A stretch of DNA of 33,836 nucleotides from Methanobacteriota archaeon (GTDB taxonomy: Archaea; Thermoplasmatota; Thermoplasmata; RBG-16-68-12), in the NCBI GenBank assembly GCA_005878415.1, contig VBMM01000029.1, positions 1 to 33,836 of the forward strand, read 5' to 3'. Both the position numbers and the translations under genes were made by a program. Shown here piece by piece: positions 32,753-33,836 of the stretch. Numbering within the stretch: the stretch's first letter is position 1; each line of letters opens with the position of its first letter. The notes under the pieces were generated by a model that ran no database searches, had not been told where the DNA came from, and saw only the letters and a list, made by a program, of their open reading frames with translations.

Positions 32753-32817
32753 TCCTACGATATCCGAATCCGCTGACGCGTTTCGCGTGGGAATCGCGTC
32801 GGTCGCGGGGGCTTTCA

Positions 32818-33836
32818 ATGGAAGACGAGTCGGCCGAGCCGCTGGAAAGCGTGCCGGGCGGGGAAGAAGAGTACGAGGACGCGGCCGCGAAGAAGCGCAA
32901 GGGCCCGTTGTTCAAGGTCCTCGTCCTTCTGATCGCGCTCATCGTCGCCGGGGTCGGCGTGTGGTGGTTCGTGTTCTCGAACAGCCCCCCGAAAGCTTCG
33001 TTCTCCTTCTCAACGGTCGACTTCCGCCTCACTGTTGACGCCCGCAACTCGTCGGATCCGGACGGCAACATCGCGACGTATCAGTGGGACTGGGGCGACG
33101 GGTCCGCCGTGACCTCGGGAATCCAACAGGCGCACACCTATGCGAGCGTGAACAACTACACGGTCATCCTGACCGTCACGGACGCGCGCGGAGCGGCAGG
33201 GAGCGCCTCTCAGATTGTCCGACTCCGCGTCTCCGTCACGGCCGATTTCGTCGCGCGCACGGAAAAGATGCATGTGTCGTTCGATGCGTCGAGTTCGTTT
33301 TCGCCGTCGGGAGGCCAGGTCACCGCGTACAGCTGGGACTTCGGCGACGGCTCGTCGACCGGAGCGGGGGAGTTCGTCACACACGACTACGCGACCCCCG
33401 GCCGCTACACCGTCACGCTCACGGCCGCCGACTCGAGGGGACTGACCGGACAGACCTCGCGGCTCGTGAGCCCCGCGGCCGCGACCGTCGACGTCTTGAT
33501 GGACGACTTCTTCTCGGCGGGATGCCCGTACGCCCAGTTCTGGTATCTCCGCTACACGACCTACGGGGACTTCGTGCTCGGAAACCAACCGCCTTGCACG
33601 GACTATTACCCGTGGGTTCTGTTTTCCGCCTCCGTCGCGGACCAGGCGGTGAACCCATCGTGGGTCTATACCTTGTTCCGATGGAGCGCCCTCGTGCGGA
33701 ACCACCCAGGATATAGCGTCCTGGATCCGGTATTCCTCCCCGTCTTCAATGCGTCCGTCGCCCCGGATTCCGGATCGTACATCCAGACGAACCTCACGTT
33801 CCACTACCTGGGCCAGCCCGAGATTGATGCGCTGAA
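32818..33836 (+). CDS. Membrane-anchored PKD surface protein, 3' partial
   Basis: The frame from ATG 32818 stays open to the window edge (339 codons). An acidic N-terminus (MEDESAEPLESVPGGEEE) and a Lys/Arg cluster precede one helix (about residues 32-53). Two PKD domains follow, with cores DPDGNIATYQWDWGDGS and AYSWDFGDGS. From about residue 228 the protein resembles the C-terminal domain of its upstream neighbour: DFF, then W..RY..YGD, and later PVFLPVFN and F.YL at similar spacing. The N-terminus should stay inside and the rest outside. It is probably a tandem duplicate with fewer PKD domains. Confidence 0.85.
   Translation, partial: MEDESAEPLESVPGGEEEYEDAAAKKRKGPLFKVLVLLIALIVAGVGVWWFVFSNSPPKASFSFSTVDFRLTVDARNSSDPDGNIATYQWDWGDGSAVTSGIQQAHTYASVNNYTVILTVTDARGAAGSASQIVRLRVSVTADFVARTEKMHVSFDASSSFSPSGGQVTAYSWDFGDGSSTGAGEFVTHDYATPGRYTVTLTAADSRGLTGQTSRLVSPAAATVDVLMDDFFSAGCPYAQFWYLRYTTYGDFVLGNQPPCTDYYPWVLFSASVADQAVNPSWVYTLFRWSALVRNHPGYSVLDPVFLPVFNASVAPDSGSYIQTNLTFHYLGQPEIDAL

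Overview
The window is a gene-dense, very G+C-rich stretch of an archaeal chromosome. The archaeal assignment rests on ribosomal proteins S8e and L15e, aIF2-beta, a family B DNA polymerase with a PCNA-binding tail, an archaeal type II methionine aminopeptidase, the archaeal phosphopantothenate-forming ligase, a presenilin-type protease and TATA-like boxes about 25-30 bases before many start codons. The aIF2-beta/TRAM fusion and the large zinc-ribbon membrane protein with VNGL repeats would fit a Thermoplasmata-like euryarchaeon, but that is inference. GTG and TTG starts are common.

Layout. 1-2339: partial Nudix hydrolase, threonylcarbamoyl-AMP synthase, methionine aminopeptidase, DUF211 protein. 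2354-5419: a broken SRP19 gene, then the tldD/tldE peptidase pair. 5426-8988, minus strand: S8e, presenilin-type protease, aIF2-beta with TRAM, and CTP synthase that lacks its normal N-terminus. 9038-11917: an unknown protein, a thioredoxin-fold protein, and a coupled pair of a CoA-pathway ligase and a DUF1611 P-loop protein. 12080-15388: an 1102-residue membrane protein with zinc ribbons, a helix-hairpin-helix region, VNGL repeats and two outer beta-rich modules. 15442-22204: YchF-type GTPase, DNA polymerase B, a tiny zinc-ribbon protein, PfkB kinase, a methyltransferase-like protein, a DUF5655-like protein, L15e. 22205-26444: a ThiI-like protein without its PP-loop, a TauE/SafE exporter, and a three-gene SsuABC/TauABC-type importer. 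26563-28978: an MFS transporter and a saccharopine-dehydrogenase-like gene broken by a gap. 29186-33836: two tandem N-anchored surface proteins with PKD domains and a shared, unrecognised C-terminal domain; the second runs off the window.

Functional themes. Translation and protein turnover (Map, S8e, L15e, aIF2-beta, SRP19, YchF, TldD/E, presenilin) and DNA replication are mixed with metabolic genes and a cell-surface block. The TauE exporter, sulfonate-type importer and ThiI-like protein lie together and hint at sulfur handling.

The most unusual points are the architecture of the 12080-15388 protein, the paired PKD proteins with a shared new domain, the PP-loop-less ThiI relative, and the fact that three otherwise conserved genes (SRP19, CTP synthase, saccharopine dehydrogenase) each show the same kind of lesion: loss of an internal stretch with a change of frame. 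Read mapping would be needed to tell assembly gaps from real decay. No tRNA, rRNA, CRISPR array or insertion sequence was seen.
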